This document shows, piece by piece, positions 1 through 7,913 of a stretch of DNA of 41,815 nt. Source of the DNA: CAYNJW01 sp964397665. GTDB taxonomy: Archaea; Nanobdellota; Nanobdellia; Pacearchaeales; GW2011-AR1. The notes under the pieces are model-generated. The model did no database searches and was not told the DNA's origin. It saw only the letters and a list, made by a program, of their open reading frames with translations. The number at the start of each line of letters is the position of its first letter. Position 1 is the stretch's first letter. The stretch spans positions 1 to 41,815 of the forward strand of contig CAYNJW010000004.1 of assembly GCA_964397665.1 (NCBI GenBank), given 5' to 3'. Both the position numbers and the translations under genes were made by a program.

Positions 1-21
1 AAAAAAAATCTGAAATAATAT

Positions 22-594
22 ATGGACTTCCAAAATACAATTAATTTAAGGCACAGTGTTCGTTCTTTTGAACCAAAAAAAGTTCCTAAAACTATTTTGA
101 AGTCTTTAATTAAAAATGCAACTAAAGCACCTTCATCCGGCAACGATCAAAATTGGAAATTTTATGTTGTTTCAGAAACAAATACAAGAAATAAATTAGC
201 AAAACTATTGAGTAAATCTTTAAACAAGTTCAAAGGAGAGTTTGATAAACTATCTCCTAAACTTCAAAAAATTACTAATGAATTCTACTCAGATTTGGGA
301 GGTTGTCAAAACATTATTTTTGCATACATCCCAAAAAGATTAAATTTCAGAGATAGTGCTATTGCTTCAATTTCTTGTGCTTGTCAAAATTTGATGCTTT
401 CTGCAACAAATAAAGAATTAGGAACTTGTTGGGTTGGAACTTTCAAGGGTTTTGAAAAAGAAATTAATAAATTACTTGAAATTCCAAAAAATGAAGAATT
501 AGTTGCAAGTATTCTTATTGGTTATCCTTCAAAAGATTTCAAGCCATTAAAAAGAATGAAAAAGAAAATTTCAGATGTTCTTACTTTTATTTAG
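22..594 (+). CDS. Nitroreductase family protein
   Basis: This 190-residue protein looks like an FMN-dependent nitroreductase-family oxidoreductase. The N-terminus has the family's typical start with an RHSVRSF stretch (about residues 10-16) followed by the AP-S-GN-Q-W region (about 37-46), which in the family contacts FMN. The C-terminal end carries the usual hydrophobic strand followed by a GYPS motif (about 170-173). Family members reduce nitro groups, quinones or flavins with NAD(P)H. The substrate cannot be read from the sequence. The length matches small single-domain members. The gene stands alone, with only 21 bases of upstream sequence in the window, so its promoter cannot be judged. 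The family call is secure and the physiological role is unknown. Confidence 0.88.
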   Translation: MDFQNTINLRHSVRSFEPKKVPKTILKSLIKNATKAPSSGNDQNWKFYVVSETNTRNKLAKLLSKSLNKFKGEFDKLSPKLQKITNEFYSDLGGCQNIIFAYIPKRLNFRDSAIASISCACQNLMLSATNKELGTCWVGTFKGFEKEINKLLEIPKNEELVASILIGYPSKDFKPLKRMKKKISDVLTFI

Positions 595-840
595 ATATTT
601 ATTTATTTGAACTCTGCGGTTTCCTTCGCAAATCCTCGGGGACGTCTTGCAGACTTCTCCGTCCAAATCGTGCTTCGCAAAAACTTCTCATAATCGCGAT
701 GTTATATCTAATAATTTTTTTAGGCTAAAAGTAAGAGTTAAACAAAGAAATAGGAATAATCTTTTTTCTCCAACCAAATATGGGGGAGGTATGCGTGAGT
801 TTTCTATGAAAACAGATAGTTGGTTTCATCTCACAAGAGA
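595..840. other. Intergenic region with a GC-richer core
   Basis: No convincing gene is present between the nitroreductase and the acetyltransferase. Bases 615-700 are visibly richer in G and C than the surroundings and repeat the words TTCG, CTTCGC and CTCCG. Similar words occur in other intergenic stretches of this window (about 2540-2780, 12930-12990, 13540-13765 and 41730-41815). A 73-codon open frame at 647-868 reads through this core but has no family resemblance, and the TATA box of the next gene lies inside it. I treat it as non-coding. Confidence 0.5.
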
Positions 841-841
841 A

Positions 842-849
842 TATATAAA
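842..849 (+). promoter_or_regulatory. TATA box of the GNAT gene
   Basis: The sequence TATATAAA is centred about 25 nt before the ATG at 871. In archaea transcription starts about 22-27 nt downstream of the TATA centre, so the mRNA would begin at or next to the start codon and be leaderless. The same spacing recurs before many genes in this window, which makes it a dependable start-site criterion here. Confidence 0.6.
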
Positions 850-870
850 GTTTAGTTTTCAAGAATAGTT

Positions 871-1338
871 ATGGATGTAATTATAAAAACTGCAACAATG
901 AATGATTTAAAAAAAGTTCAAGAATTAAATCTCAAATTACTTAAAAAAGAACAAAAAGAGTATGACCATTTATTAGATTTAGAAGAAGATACAACCAAGC
1001 ATTATAAAAATAGAATTTCTAAAGAAAATGGTTGTGTTTTTGTAGCTATTGTTAATAAAAAAGTTATTGGTTATTTATGTGGAAAATTGGCTAAAACTGG
1101 ATCTTTTGGAAGATTACCCTCTGTTTCTGTTGCTGAAATAGAAACATTTTTTGTTTTGGATAAGTTTAGATCCAAAGGAATCGGTAAAAGATTGTATGCG
1201 AAATTTATTGAATGGTGTAAAATAAAAAAGGTAAATAAAGCAAGATTGGATGTACATCCTCAAAACAAGTTAGCCTTAAAATTTTATAGAAAAAATAATT
1301 TTAGAGATTATTATTTAACATTAGAAAAAGATTTTTGA
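871..1338 (+). CDS. GNAT-family N-acetyltransferase
   Basis: This 155-residue protein fits the Gcn5-related N-acetyltransferase fold from end to end. The acetyl-CoA pyrophosphate-binding signature is visible as FRSKGIGKRL (about residues 99-108), preceded by the beta-4 strand EIETFFVLDKF. Near the C-terminus NKLALKFYRKNNF matches the motif B pattern in which an N-x-A-x-x-F-Y follows the acetyl-CoA site. GNAT enzymes move an acetyl group from acetyl-CoA to an amine; the acceptor here is unknown. A TATA box about 25 nt before the ATG implies a leaderless transcript. The gene converges on tyrS, and the two stop codons are about 53 bp apart. Confidence 0.88.
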   Translation: MDVIIKTATMNDLKKVQELNLKLLKKEQKEYDHLLDLEEDTTKHYKNRISKENGCVFVAIVNKKVIGYLCGKLAKTGSFGRLPSVSVAEIETFFVLDKFRSKGIGKRLYAKFIEWCKIKKVNKARLDVHPQNKLALKFYRKNNFRDYYLTLEKDF

Positions 1339-1359
1339 AACTTCTTTTTTAGAAAAAAA
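1337..1359. repeat. 23-bp direct repeat, copy 1 (3' of tyrS)
   Basis: Bases 1337-1359 are identical to 2516-2538. The unit reads GAAACTTC, then a T-run, AG and an A-run. The two copies bracket the tyrS gene almost exactly. The unit is low in complexity and can form a weak T/A hairpin, so copy 1 could also serve as a terminator. Chance or convergent terminator-like sequence cannot be excluded. Confidence 0.5.
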
Positions 1360-1391
1360 TAACAAATTGATTAATCTATAAAACTATCTTT

Positions 1392-2477
1392 TTATTTTGC
1401 AATTTGAAAACTATTAACCTGTTCTAGTAAATTCTTAGCTTTTTCATTTCTTTTAAAATGAGCCCTTACAGGCACTAGTAATTCATTAATATATTTGGCA
1501 CAAGTATTTTTAACATCTAATGGATGAATTTCTTTCTCAATAAATTTCTTTTCCAATTGTTCATAAGAATCAACTTCTAAATTTCCCCCAAATTTTTCAG
1601 GTCGTTCGATTAAAATTTTATCATATTTCTCAAATAAAATATACTTATAATATTCTAAAACTGGATTATTCTTAGAGGTTCCTTCTGGACAATAAGCTCT
1701 TTTGAATTTATTAATTATTTCCTTTTCGGAATCTGTCATAAAAATTGCGGAATTTGGATTAGACTTACTCATTTTTTTATCAATAGCTGCTTCAATACCT
1801 ATTTTATCAGTTTTTGGTTCTGTTAATCCCATCAACATATGATGGCTTATAATAATTGGAGCAGTAAATCCCAACTTGGGGAAAACATCTCTTGCAAGCA
1901 TATTCACTTTTCGTTGATCCATTCCTAATTGAGCAATATCTGCGCCTAAATGATGAATATCTGCAGCCTGCATAAGAGGGTATAATATTTGAGATGAGGG
2001 ATTTGAAATAGAATCTTCCCGCCCCATGATTTGCCCACATCTTAATACCCTTTGAACTGTAGCATTCATAGAAATTTTTAAAACAGTTTCCCAATATTCC
2101 GGAGTTTCTTTAATAAAATCACTTGTCCAAATAAATTCAACATTTTTTAAATCCATTCCACAGGCTTTCCAAACTTCAATAAAATATTTTCCAACAATTT
2201 TAATTTTTTTTAAATCTCCACCCATTTTATTATTTAACATTCCAAACCAATCTGCCACCCAAAACTTAAATTTAATTCCCGTTTTGGTAAGTTTATTTAC
2301 ATTTATGGATCTCAATAGGCCTTGGGCTATGTGAATTTTTCCAGATGGCTCAAATCCATCATAGGCCACCGGATTTTTTTTATTTTTAAATAATTCTCTT
2401 AGTTCATTTTCTGTAATAATTTCTTCTCCAACTTCTTTTATAAGAGAAATTTTTTCTTCGATAGATAATTTTTCCAT
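1392..2477 (-). CDS. tyrS: Tyrosyl-tRNA synthetase, archaeal type
   Basis: This 361-residue class I aminoacyl-tRNA synthetase charges tRNA-Tyr with tyrosine. The catalytic HIGH-type motif is HIAQ, within YDGFEPSGKIHIAQ (about residues 39-52). The KMSKS loop is seen as KKMSKSNP (about 234-241). The stretch QAADIHHLGADIAQLGMDQRK is typical of the archaeal/eukaryotic TyrRS and not of the TrpRS sister family, where the substrate-contacting residues differ. The length and the lack of the bacterial S4-like C-terminal domain also fit the archaeal form. The gene stands alone and is flanked on both sides by identical 23-bp direct repeats. A short AAT triplet repeat lies just upstream of the ATG (about 2481-2499). 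Confidence 0.95.
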   Translation of the reverse strand: MEKLSIEEKISLIKEVGEEIITENELRELFKNKKNPVAYDGFEPSGKIHIAQGLLRSINVNKLTKTGIKFKFWVADWFGMLNNKMGGDLKKIKIVGKYFIEVWKACGMDLKNVEFIWTSDFIKETPEYWETVLKISMNATVQRVLRCGQIMGREDSISNPSSQILYPLMQAADIHHLGADIAQLGMDQRKVNMLARDVFPKLGFTAPIIISHHMLMGLTEPKTDKIGIEAAIDKKMSKSNPNSAIFMTDSEKEIINKFKRAYCPEGTSKNNPVLEYYKYILFEKYDKILIERPEKFGGNLEVDSYEQLEKKFIEKEIHPLDVKNTCAKYINELLVPVRAHFKRNEKAKNLLEQVNSFQIAK

Positions 2478-2515
2478 ACAATTTAATAATAATAATAATC
2501 TTTTATTAATCTAAC

Positions 2516-2538
2516 GAAACTTCTTTTTTAGAAAAAAA
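2516..2538. repeat. 23-bp direct repeat, copy 2 (5' of tyrS)
   Basis: This is the second identical copy of the unit at 1337-1359. It lies about 40 bp upstream of the tyrS start codon. Confidence 0.5.
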
Positions 2539-2983
2539 GGAAGCAAAAAGCGCGCTCCAAACCACCAGACAATTTTCAACAACTGCAATATCAAAGAATT
2601 TTCGAAAGTGGAAACTCTGCGTCGACTTCGCTCCTTGCCCTGCTGCGCTCTCACTTCGTTCGAGGCATTTAAAATGAATTTAACGAAAACCTCGTTGCAC
2701 TTCGCTTTTCCAAATTTTTCATTGATAAGGAGTTCCTAATCCTTATGATAGACAGTTCGGCTTCGCCAAGGATTATAGCCCTAAATCTTTAGTCGTCTTT
2801 TTTAATCCTTTTTCATCTTCAAAGATTCTTTCATAATCTTTTCATACCGTTTTCCCATATTATCTGCTTATTTCATTGATTTAAATAGAACAACAGAGAT
2901 TATTGCGAAAAAAGCAAAAACAAAAAAACAAAAATTATATCCCATAAAAAATAAAAAAATAGTAAAAGAAAAACTACCAAACT
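2539..2983. other. Long intergenic region with structured GC-richer segment
   Basis: I see no protein gene over these 445 bases. Bases about 2600-2780 are much less AT-rich than the rest of the window and carry repeated CTTCG/TTCG words. A clear hairpin is formed by TAATCCTT at 2737-2744 and AAGGATTA at 2768-2775, with an inner GGC-TTCG-CC element. The 13-mer AACGAAGTGAGAG, present here on the minus strand (about 2651-2663), recurs at about 12937-12949. This could be a non-coding RNA, a dispersed intergenic repeat or the remains of a gene. Nothing here matches an RNA family I can name. Confidence 0.45.
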
Positions 2984-2991
2984 TTTATAAA
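2984..2991 (+). promoter_or_regulatory. TATA box of the CYTH-acs operon
   Basis: TTTATAAA lies about 31 nt before the ATG at 3019 and predicts a leader of only a few nucleotides. No Shine-Dalgarno sequence is visible. Confidence 0.55.
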
Positions 2992-3018
2992 CAACAACAA
3001 GCACTAATTATTAAGAAG

Positions 3019-3630
3019 ATGGTGTGGTTAGAAGTTGAAATGAAAGTGAAACTTGAAGATTCTCAAGTTCCAGAACTTAGAAAAAGAATCAAAGAAATGG
3101 CTACGTTTTCTAAAAGAGGAACAAAAAAAGACGATTACTTTGCAATTCAAAAACATGGTTTTCCAAAAAAAGCTTTTAGAATTAGAGCATTAAAAGACCA
3201 TTATGAAGTTTGTTTTAAGAAAAAAGTTAAAGATTTATATGATGAAGATGTTGTTGTAAAACAAGAATTTGAATTTACATTACAAGGAAAAGAAGAGGTT
3301 AAAGATTTACTTGCATTATTTGCTGATATGGGTTTTACTGAATGGGTTAAAAAAATTAAAAGAAATGAAACATATAAATATAATAAAAATAAAAAACTTT
3401 CAATTGAAATTAACTTTGTAAAAAATCTGGGATATTTTATGGAAATGGAATATCTTTGTCAAAGACCTGAAGCTGAAAAAGCTAAAAAATTAATTAGGGA
3501 AGTTTTAAAAAAATTAAAAATTGATTCTAATCAAGTAGATAATACTGGATACACAAAAATGCTTTGGTATGCTGGAAAATTAGGGAAAAAAAAATTTATA
3601 GATAAACAATTCAAAGAAACAGCATTATAA
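3019..3630 (+). CDS. CYTH domain protein
   Basis: This 203-residue protein fits the CYTH superfamily (class IV adenylate cyclase / thiamine triphosphatase fold), which acts on triphosphorylated substrates in a beta-tunnel with divalent metal. The defining ExExK motif is seen at the very N-terminus, E-V-E-M-K at residues 5-9, which supports the start chosen. Further alternating charged strands follow (FRIRALKDHYEVCFKKK, about residues 52-68; VKQEFEFTL, about 82-90; LSIEINFVKNLGYFMEMEY, about 128-146), as expected for the tunnel wall. Whether it is a cyclase, triphosphatase or polyphosphatase cannot be decided. Its stop codon is followed directly by the ATG of the acetyl-CoA synthetase gene, so the two are almost certainly co-transcribed. 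Confidence 0.8.
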   Translation: MVWLEVEMKVKLEDSQVPELRKRIKEMATFSKRGTKKDDYFAIQKHGFPKKAFRIRALKDHYEVCFKKKVKDLYDEDVVVKQEFEFTLQGKEEVKDLLALFADMGFTEWVKKIKRNETYKYNKNKKLSIEINFVKNLGYFMEMEYLCQRPEAEKAKKLIREVLKKLKIDSNQVDNTGYTKMLWYAGKLGKKKFIDKQFKETAL

Positions 3631-5562
3631 ATGGTAAAGAAAAAAGGAATAAAATATGTTGTAAAAAAGAATGGGAAATATTGGCCAAGTGAAATTATGA
3701 AAAAAGAAGCCAACATTTCAGATAAAAATATTTATTCAAAAGCTTCTAAAAATCCTGTAAAATTCTGGGGAGATTTAGCTGAAAAGGGTTTAACTTGGAG
3801 TAAAAAATGGGACACTACTTATGAAGAAAAATTACCTTATTTTAAATGGTTTAAAGGTGGGGAGTTAAATTTTTCAGTGAATTGTGTAGATAGAAACTTA
3901 TCAAGAGGAAATCAAACTGCATTAATTTGGATTCCAGAACCAGCAAATGAAAAACCAATAAAAATAACTTATGGAGAACTATACGATAAAGTAAATAAAT
4001 TTGCCAATGTTTTAAAATCACAAGGAGTTAAGAAAGGAGATGTTGTTTCTATTTACCTTCCAATGGTTCCAGAAGCACAAGTTGCAATGTTAGCCTGTGC
4101 AAGAATTGGCGCAATTCACTCAGTTGTTTTTTCAGCATTTTCTGCTGATGCTTTGAAAGCAAGAATTCAAGATGGTAAAGCAAAAATCTTAATTACTGCT
4201 GACGGATACTACAGAAGAGGAAAACCAGAACCCTTGTTAAAAAAAGCAAAAAAAGCTGCTAAGAAAACAACAATAAAAAAAATAATCGTAGTTAATAGAA
4301 TTGGAACAAAACTAAACAGTCCAAAATTACTTGACTTCAACATTGAATTAAACAAAGCAGATTCATATTGTGAACCTAAAATAATGAAATCTGAAGATCC
4401 ACTATTTATTTTATATACTTCTGGAACAACTGGAAAACCAAAAGGAGTAATCCATGATACTGGTGGATATGCTATTCAAGCTTACCAAACTTGTAAATGG
4501 AATTTCAATTTGAAAGCAGGAGATATTATGTGGTGTACAGCAGATATTGGTTGGGTTACAGGACATACTTACGCAATGTACGGCCCTCTTTTGGTTGGTG
4601 CTACTTCTTTAATTTACGAGGGTGGTCCTGACTATCCTAATCCTGGAAGATGGTGGGAAATAATTGAAAAAAACAAAGTTAATGTTTTTTATACTGCTCC
4701 AACTGCAATAAGAATGTTTATGAAACTCCCAGAAAAATGGATTACAAAAAGAGATTTATCTAGTTTAAAAATTTTAGGAAGTGTTGGAGAACCAATTGAT
4801 AAAGAATCTTGGATGTGGTATTTTAATAAAATTGGTGGTGGAAGATGTCCAATTATAGATACTTGGTGGCAAACAGAAACTGGAGCAACATTAATAAATA
4901 TTTTACCTGGTGTAGGTCCTTTTGTTCCAACAGTTTCTGGAAAAAGTTTTCCAGGTGTAAAACACTCAATAGTAGATGAAAATGGGAAAAAGGTAAAAAA
5001 TGGGGAACAAGGATTTTTAATCCAAGAATCTCCCTTTGCTCCAGGAATGCTACATGGTGTTTGGAAAAATCATAAAAAATATGTAGATACTTACTGGAAA
5101 AAATTCAAAACAAAATATGACACAAGTGATGGTGCTTATTTAGATAATGGATTAATAAGGATTACCGGAAGAACTGATGATGTAATGAAGGTGGCAGGAC
5201 ATAGATTATCAACTGCTGAAATTGAAGATGCAATGCATGATAATAAACTTATTGGTGATGTTGCTGTTGTTCCAATGCCTGACAAATTGAAAGGACAAGT
5301 TCCTATTGCTTTTGTTGTTTTAAAAAGAGGAAAAGGATCAGAAAAACTTGAAAAAATATTGAAAAAACATATTGATAAAAAAATAGGACCTACAGCAAGA
5401 CCTAAAAAAATTATCTTTGTTCCAGACTTACCAAAAACAAGAAGTGGAAAAATTATGAGAAGAATTCTAAAAGCACTTTTAATAAATGAAGAACCCAAAG
5501 GTTTAATGACATTAATAAATCCTGATTCTGTTGAAGTAATCAAGAAAATTATTAATAACTAA
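3631..5562 (+). CDS. acs: Acetyl-CoA synthetase (AMP-forming)
   Basis: This 643-residue enzyme is a full-length AMP-forming acetate-CoA ligase: acetate + ATP + CoA gives acetyl-CoA + AMP + PPi. The P-loop-like A3 motif YTSGTTGKPKG is at about residues 263-273. The A5 motif DTWWQTETG is at about 410-418, with the tryptophan that sizes the acyl pocket for acetate. The A8 hinge region GRTDDVMKVAGHRLST is at about 514-529. The catalytic A10 lysine is Lys607 in KTRSGKIMRR, the residue acetylated in other Acs enzymes. Its start codon abuts the CYTH gene stop with no spacer. With the oxidoreductase operon downstream, it suggests acetate/acetyl-CoA exchange in central metabolism. DPANN archaea often use ADP-forming enzymes instead, so an AMP-forming one is notable but not unique. 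Confidence 0.95.
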   Translation: MVKKKGIKYVVKKNGKYWPSEIMKKEANISDKNIYSKASKNPVKFWGDLAEKGLTWSKKWDTTYEEKLPYFKWFKGGELNFSVNCVDRNLSRGNQTALIWIPEPANEKPIKITYGELYDKVNKFANVLKSQGVKKGDVVSIYLPMVPEAQVAMLACARIGAIHSVVFSAFSADALKARIQDGKAKILITADGYYRRGKPEPLLKKAKKAAKKTTIKKIIVVNRIGTKLNSPKLLDFNIELNKADSYCEPKIMKSEDPLFILYTSGTTGKPKGVIHDTGGYAIQAYQTCKWNFNLKAGDIMWCTADIGWVTGHTYAMYGPLLVGATSLIYEGGPDYPNPGRWWEIIEKNKVNVFYTAPTAIRMFMKLPEKWITKRDLSSLKILGSVGEPIDKESWMWYFNKIGGGRCPIIDTWWQTETGATLINILPGVGPFVPTVSGKSFPGVKHSIVDENGKKVKNGEQGFLIQESPFAPGMLHGVWKNHKKYVDTYWKKFKTKYDTSDGAYLDNGLIRITGRTDDVMKVAGHRLSTAEIEDAMHDNKLIGDVAVVPMPDKLKGQVPIAFVVLKRGKGSEKLEKILKKHIDKKIGPTARPKKIIFVPDLPKTRSGKIMRRILKALLINEEPKGLMTLINPDSVEVIKKIINN

Positions 5563-5680
5563 TTCTATACTAACCTTAAAAAGTTAAATAATAAACTAAC
5601 TAAACCAAAAAATATCTCAGGGATTCCAAAAATAATTATTAAAAGAAAAGATTATATACCTTTCTTAATTAGAAAAATAA

Positions 5681-6559
5681 ATGGAAAACAATAAACTTGA
5701 AAGTTTAACTAAAAAATTTTCAATTGTGGGATTAATTGTGGGGTTAGCTTACTTTTTTATATTACGAATTGTAGATATTACCACGACGTTCCCGTTTATA
5801 CTCTTCTTTATCCTCCCAGTTATATTCTCAAGCATCTTCTCGACAATTGGAGTTGCAATTGGATTTATAATTGACAAAATAAACGGAAACAGTTATTCTA
5901 AACGCCATAAATTCATTATAACAATGACTTTGCTCGCACTTATTTCATTAATTTTTTTGATAATTAAAATAACCCTACAAAATGATGAATTTTATGCGAT
6001 GATCACTCAAGATTATATTATCATAATTTGTATAATTCATTTTATTTCAATATTAATTTTCTTAATTATGACAAAAAAACAATCAACTAATCTAGAAACC
6101 AATTCAAGTAATTATCCAATTAAAAAGGAGATTAAGAATATCTTAAAAGGTGGATTAAAAGGCCTTGGGATTTTTCTAGCAATAGTAATTGGATTAACTA
6201 TTTTTGATCTCTCTGTAGCTACTGATGGGTATGGTTTTCTTTTAATTCTTGCAGTTATTTACCTTGGTACACTTCCTGCAATTTTTCTTGGCATGTTAAT
6301 GGGATATCTTAGAACAAAAAATGAAAAGAATTTAAATAAAAATATAAACCCTACGATATATGGTATAATGAGTGTAGTTTTTGGAATTATAGGTCTGGTA
6401 TTTTTATTAATGTGGTGGATAGGTTCAGTCTTTTCTTTTTTAGCTATTTTTACTAGTTTAAAACAAAACAAACAACTACCAACAAAGATGGCCTATTTTG
6501 GACTAATACTTGGGATACTTCCAGCAGTTGTATACACAATATTCTTTTTTATATATTAA
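5681..6559 (+). CDS. Multi-pass membrane protein, DUF4190-like end
   Basis: This 292-residue protein is strongly hydrophobic, with about seven or eight predicted membrane helices, for example around residues 14-29, 36-62, 80-97, 108-126, 159-177, 187-206, 226-256 and 268-290. The last third (YGIMSVVFGIIGLVF...MAYFGLILGI) resembles the two-helix DUF4190-type module often found in prokaryotic membrane proteins. No catalytic or transport motif is visible, and the function is unknown. A TATA-like ATTATATAC lies about 28 nt before the ATG. The stop codon TAA is the last triplet before the assembly gap, so the C-terminus is complete only if the sequence next to the gap is correct. Confidence 0.7.
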   Translation: MENNKLESLTKKFSIVGLIVGLAYFFILRIVDITTTFPFILFFILPVIFSSIFSTIGVAIGFIIDKINGNSYSKRHKFIITMTLLALISLIFLIIKITLQNDEFYAMITQDYIIIICIIHFISILIFLIMTKKQSTNLETNSSNYPIKKEIKNILKGGLKGLGIFLAIVIGLTIFDLSVATDGYGFLLILAVIYLGTLPAIFLGMLMGYLRTKNEKNLNKNINPTIYGIMSVVFGIIGLVFLLMWWIGSVFSFLAIFTSLKQNKQLPTKMAYFGLILGILPAVVYTIFFFIY

Positions 6560-6659
6560 NNNNNNNNNNNNNNNNNNNNNNNNNNNNNNNNNNNNNNNNN
6601 NNNNNNNNNNNNNNNNNNNNNNNNNNNNNNNNNNNNNNNNNNNNNNNNNNNNNNNNNNN
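6560..6659. other. Assembly gap (100 N)
   Basis: Exactly 100 unknown bases mark a scaffold join of unspecified true length. Linkage between the left 6.5 kb and the rest of the window rests on read-pair scaffolding, not on continuous sequence. Confidence 0.98.
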
Positions 6660-6728
6660 TAGAAAGAATAAACTACTCTAAAATGACACTGAACATAACT
6701 TTTTAAAGAAAAGATTATTAAAAAACTA

Positions 6729-7844
6729 ATGAATGAAAAACAATATATTGCCATAGAAAATGAACTAACAAGTTTTAGAAAAAATGAACAAAAAAGAATT
6801 AAAGGAAAAGAATTAAAAATTTATTTTTCCAAATTAAAAAACCAAACACATTATACTTCAAAAAAAGAAATAACAACCACCCAATTAAGTCAAATAGAAA
6901 AAAAAGTTTTAAGAACTGAAACTGGGAACGCATATTATATTGATGGAGATGTTATAGAAGTAGTGACTCCACCAATAGAAATAAACTATGGTTTTGCAAC
7001 AAGATTAACGAATTCTTTAATGATTGCAAGAGAAAATATTCTAAAAACAATTCCTTTAGAACATACTGGATATAGTATTCACTGGAATTTAACAACTCCT
7101 TATTCTTCAAAAGAAAAAAACTCTGAAAATAGAAAAAAATTTATGAGACCATTAATAGTTCCATTTCAAATGTTTGGTTTAACACCTGTTTCTATTGGAT
7201 GTGCAATAAGAGAAAGATATCCTAGGTGGGAACTAATGAGTGATGACATACCTACAGAAAAACAATTATCTGCAACTGCACTACTACTTGGTGCATATTT
7301 AAAAAATCAAAAAAACAAAAGTTTAATGAATTATCCAACTGAAATTGAAATCAGAAAATCTAAAAAAGATAATCGGCTTGTATATTCAAACAATTATACA
7401 AACAGGGTAAAAGTTATCTCAACAATTGAAGGTAAACAAACAACTCAAGAATTCCTTTTATCATTTTATGAGAGAATTCACAAAGAGATAGAAAAACTTG
7501 GAGATAAAAAAGAGATAGAAAATTTAGAAAATTTTATTTTAGGAAAGGAAAATTTAGAAATAGACCACAATGATTTTTGGATAAAAACAAGAAATAACCA
7601 ACCAAATAACCTTGGAATCAATTTACCACTAAAAATAAAAAATAAAACAAATATCTTCAGAAAAAATAAAATAAAAAAACAAACACCATTAGAAGGAAAA
7701 TGTTATGGTGTAATAATCTCTAAAAAAAATATCCAAAAATTTAGTTGGAATAAATTAATTATTAAAAATGAAGATGGAACTTTAAGCAAAATAGAAGGTG
7801 TGGAAAATATTATTAACTATGGATCAAGATTATTAAACAATTAA
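6729..7844 (+). CDS. Uncharacterised protein, possible amidoligase-like fold
   Basis: I do not firmly recognise this 371-residue soluble protein. It is Lys/Asn rich with no signal or membrane segments. The stretch DGDVIEVVTPPIEI (about residues 73-86), followed some 35 residues later by GYSIHWNLT (about 112-120), resembles the E-x-x-TPP ... G-x-S/H-x-H pattern of amidoligase / glutamine-synthetase-like COOH-NH2 ligases. A later stretch, RYPRWELMSDDIPTEKQLSA (about 158-177), would fit an R-x-E-x-R-type segment. This is a weak motif-level guess. A TTTTAAAG box about 25 nt upstream supports the ATG chosen as a leaderless start. It lies just after the assembly gap and 69 bp before the oxidoreductase operon, which has its own TATA box. 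Confidence 0.6.
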   Translation: MNEKQYIAIENELTSFRKNEQKRIKGKELKIYFSKLKNQTHYTSKKEITTTQLSQIEKKVLRTETGNAYYIDGDVIEVVTPPIEINYGFATRLTNSLMIARENILKTIPLEHTGYSIHWNLTTPYSSKEKNSENRKKFMRPLIVPFQMFGLTPVSIGCAIRERYPRWELMSDDIPTEKQLSATALLLGAYLKNQKNKSLMNYPTEIEIRKSKKDNRLVYSNNYTNRVKVISTIEGKQTTQEFLLSFYERIHKEIEKLGDKKEIENLENFILGKENLEIDHNDFWIKTRNNQPNNLGINLPLKIKNKTNIFRKNKIKKQTPLEGKCYGVIISKKNIQKFSWNKLIIKNEDGTLSKIEGVENIINYGSRLLNN

Positions 7845-7870
7845 TTTTTCTCAAACAAAAAAGATACAAA

Positions 7871-7909
7871 CAATTTATAAATACTGAAATTCTTAAAATA
7901 TTAGGAGGG
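7871..7909 (+). promoter_or_regulatory. TATA box and Shine-Dalgarno of the oxidoreductase operon
   Basis: A TTTATAAATA box at about 7874-7883 lies about 37 nt before the ATG at 7914, and the purine-rich AGGAGGG at 7903-7909 lies 4 nt before it. This gives a leadered mRNA with a strong ribosome binding site, unlike most genes in the window, which appear leaderless. Confidence 0.65.
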
Positions 7910-7913
7910 ATAA

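Noticed and set aside
647..868. 73-codon open frame after the nitroreductase gene
   Set aside because: It runs through the GC-richer intergenic island, resembles no protein family, and its 3' end contains the TATA box of the GNAT gene.
3531..5543. Long minus-strand frames opposite the CYTH and acetyl-CoA synthetase genes
   Set aside because: They are antisense shadows of strongly supported genes and have hydrophobic, unnatural composition.
6503..6754. Open frame on the minus strand across the N run
   Set aside because: It exists only because N codons are read as X. Nothing supports it on either side of the gap.
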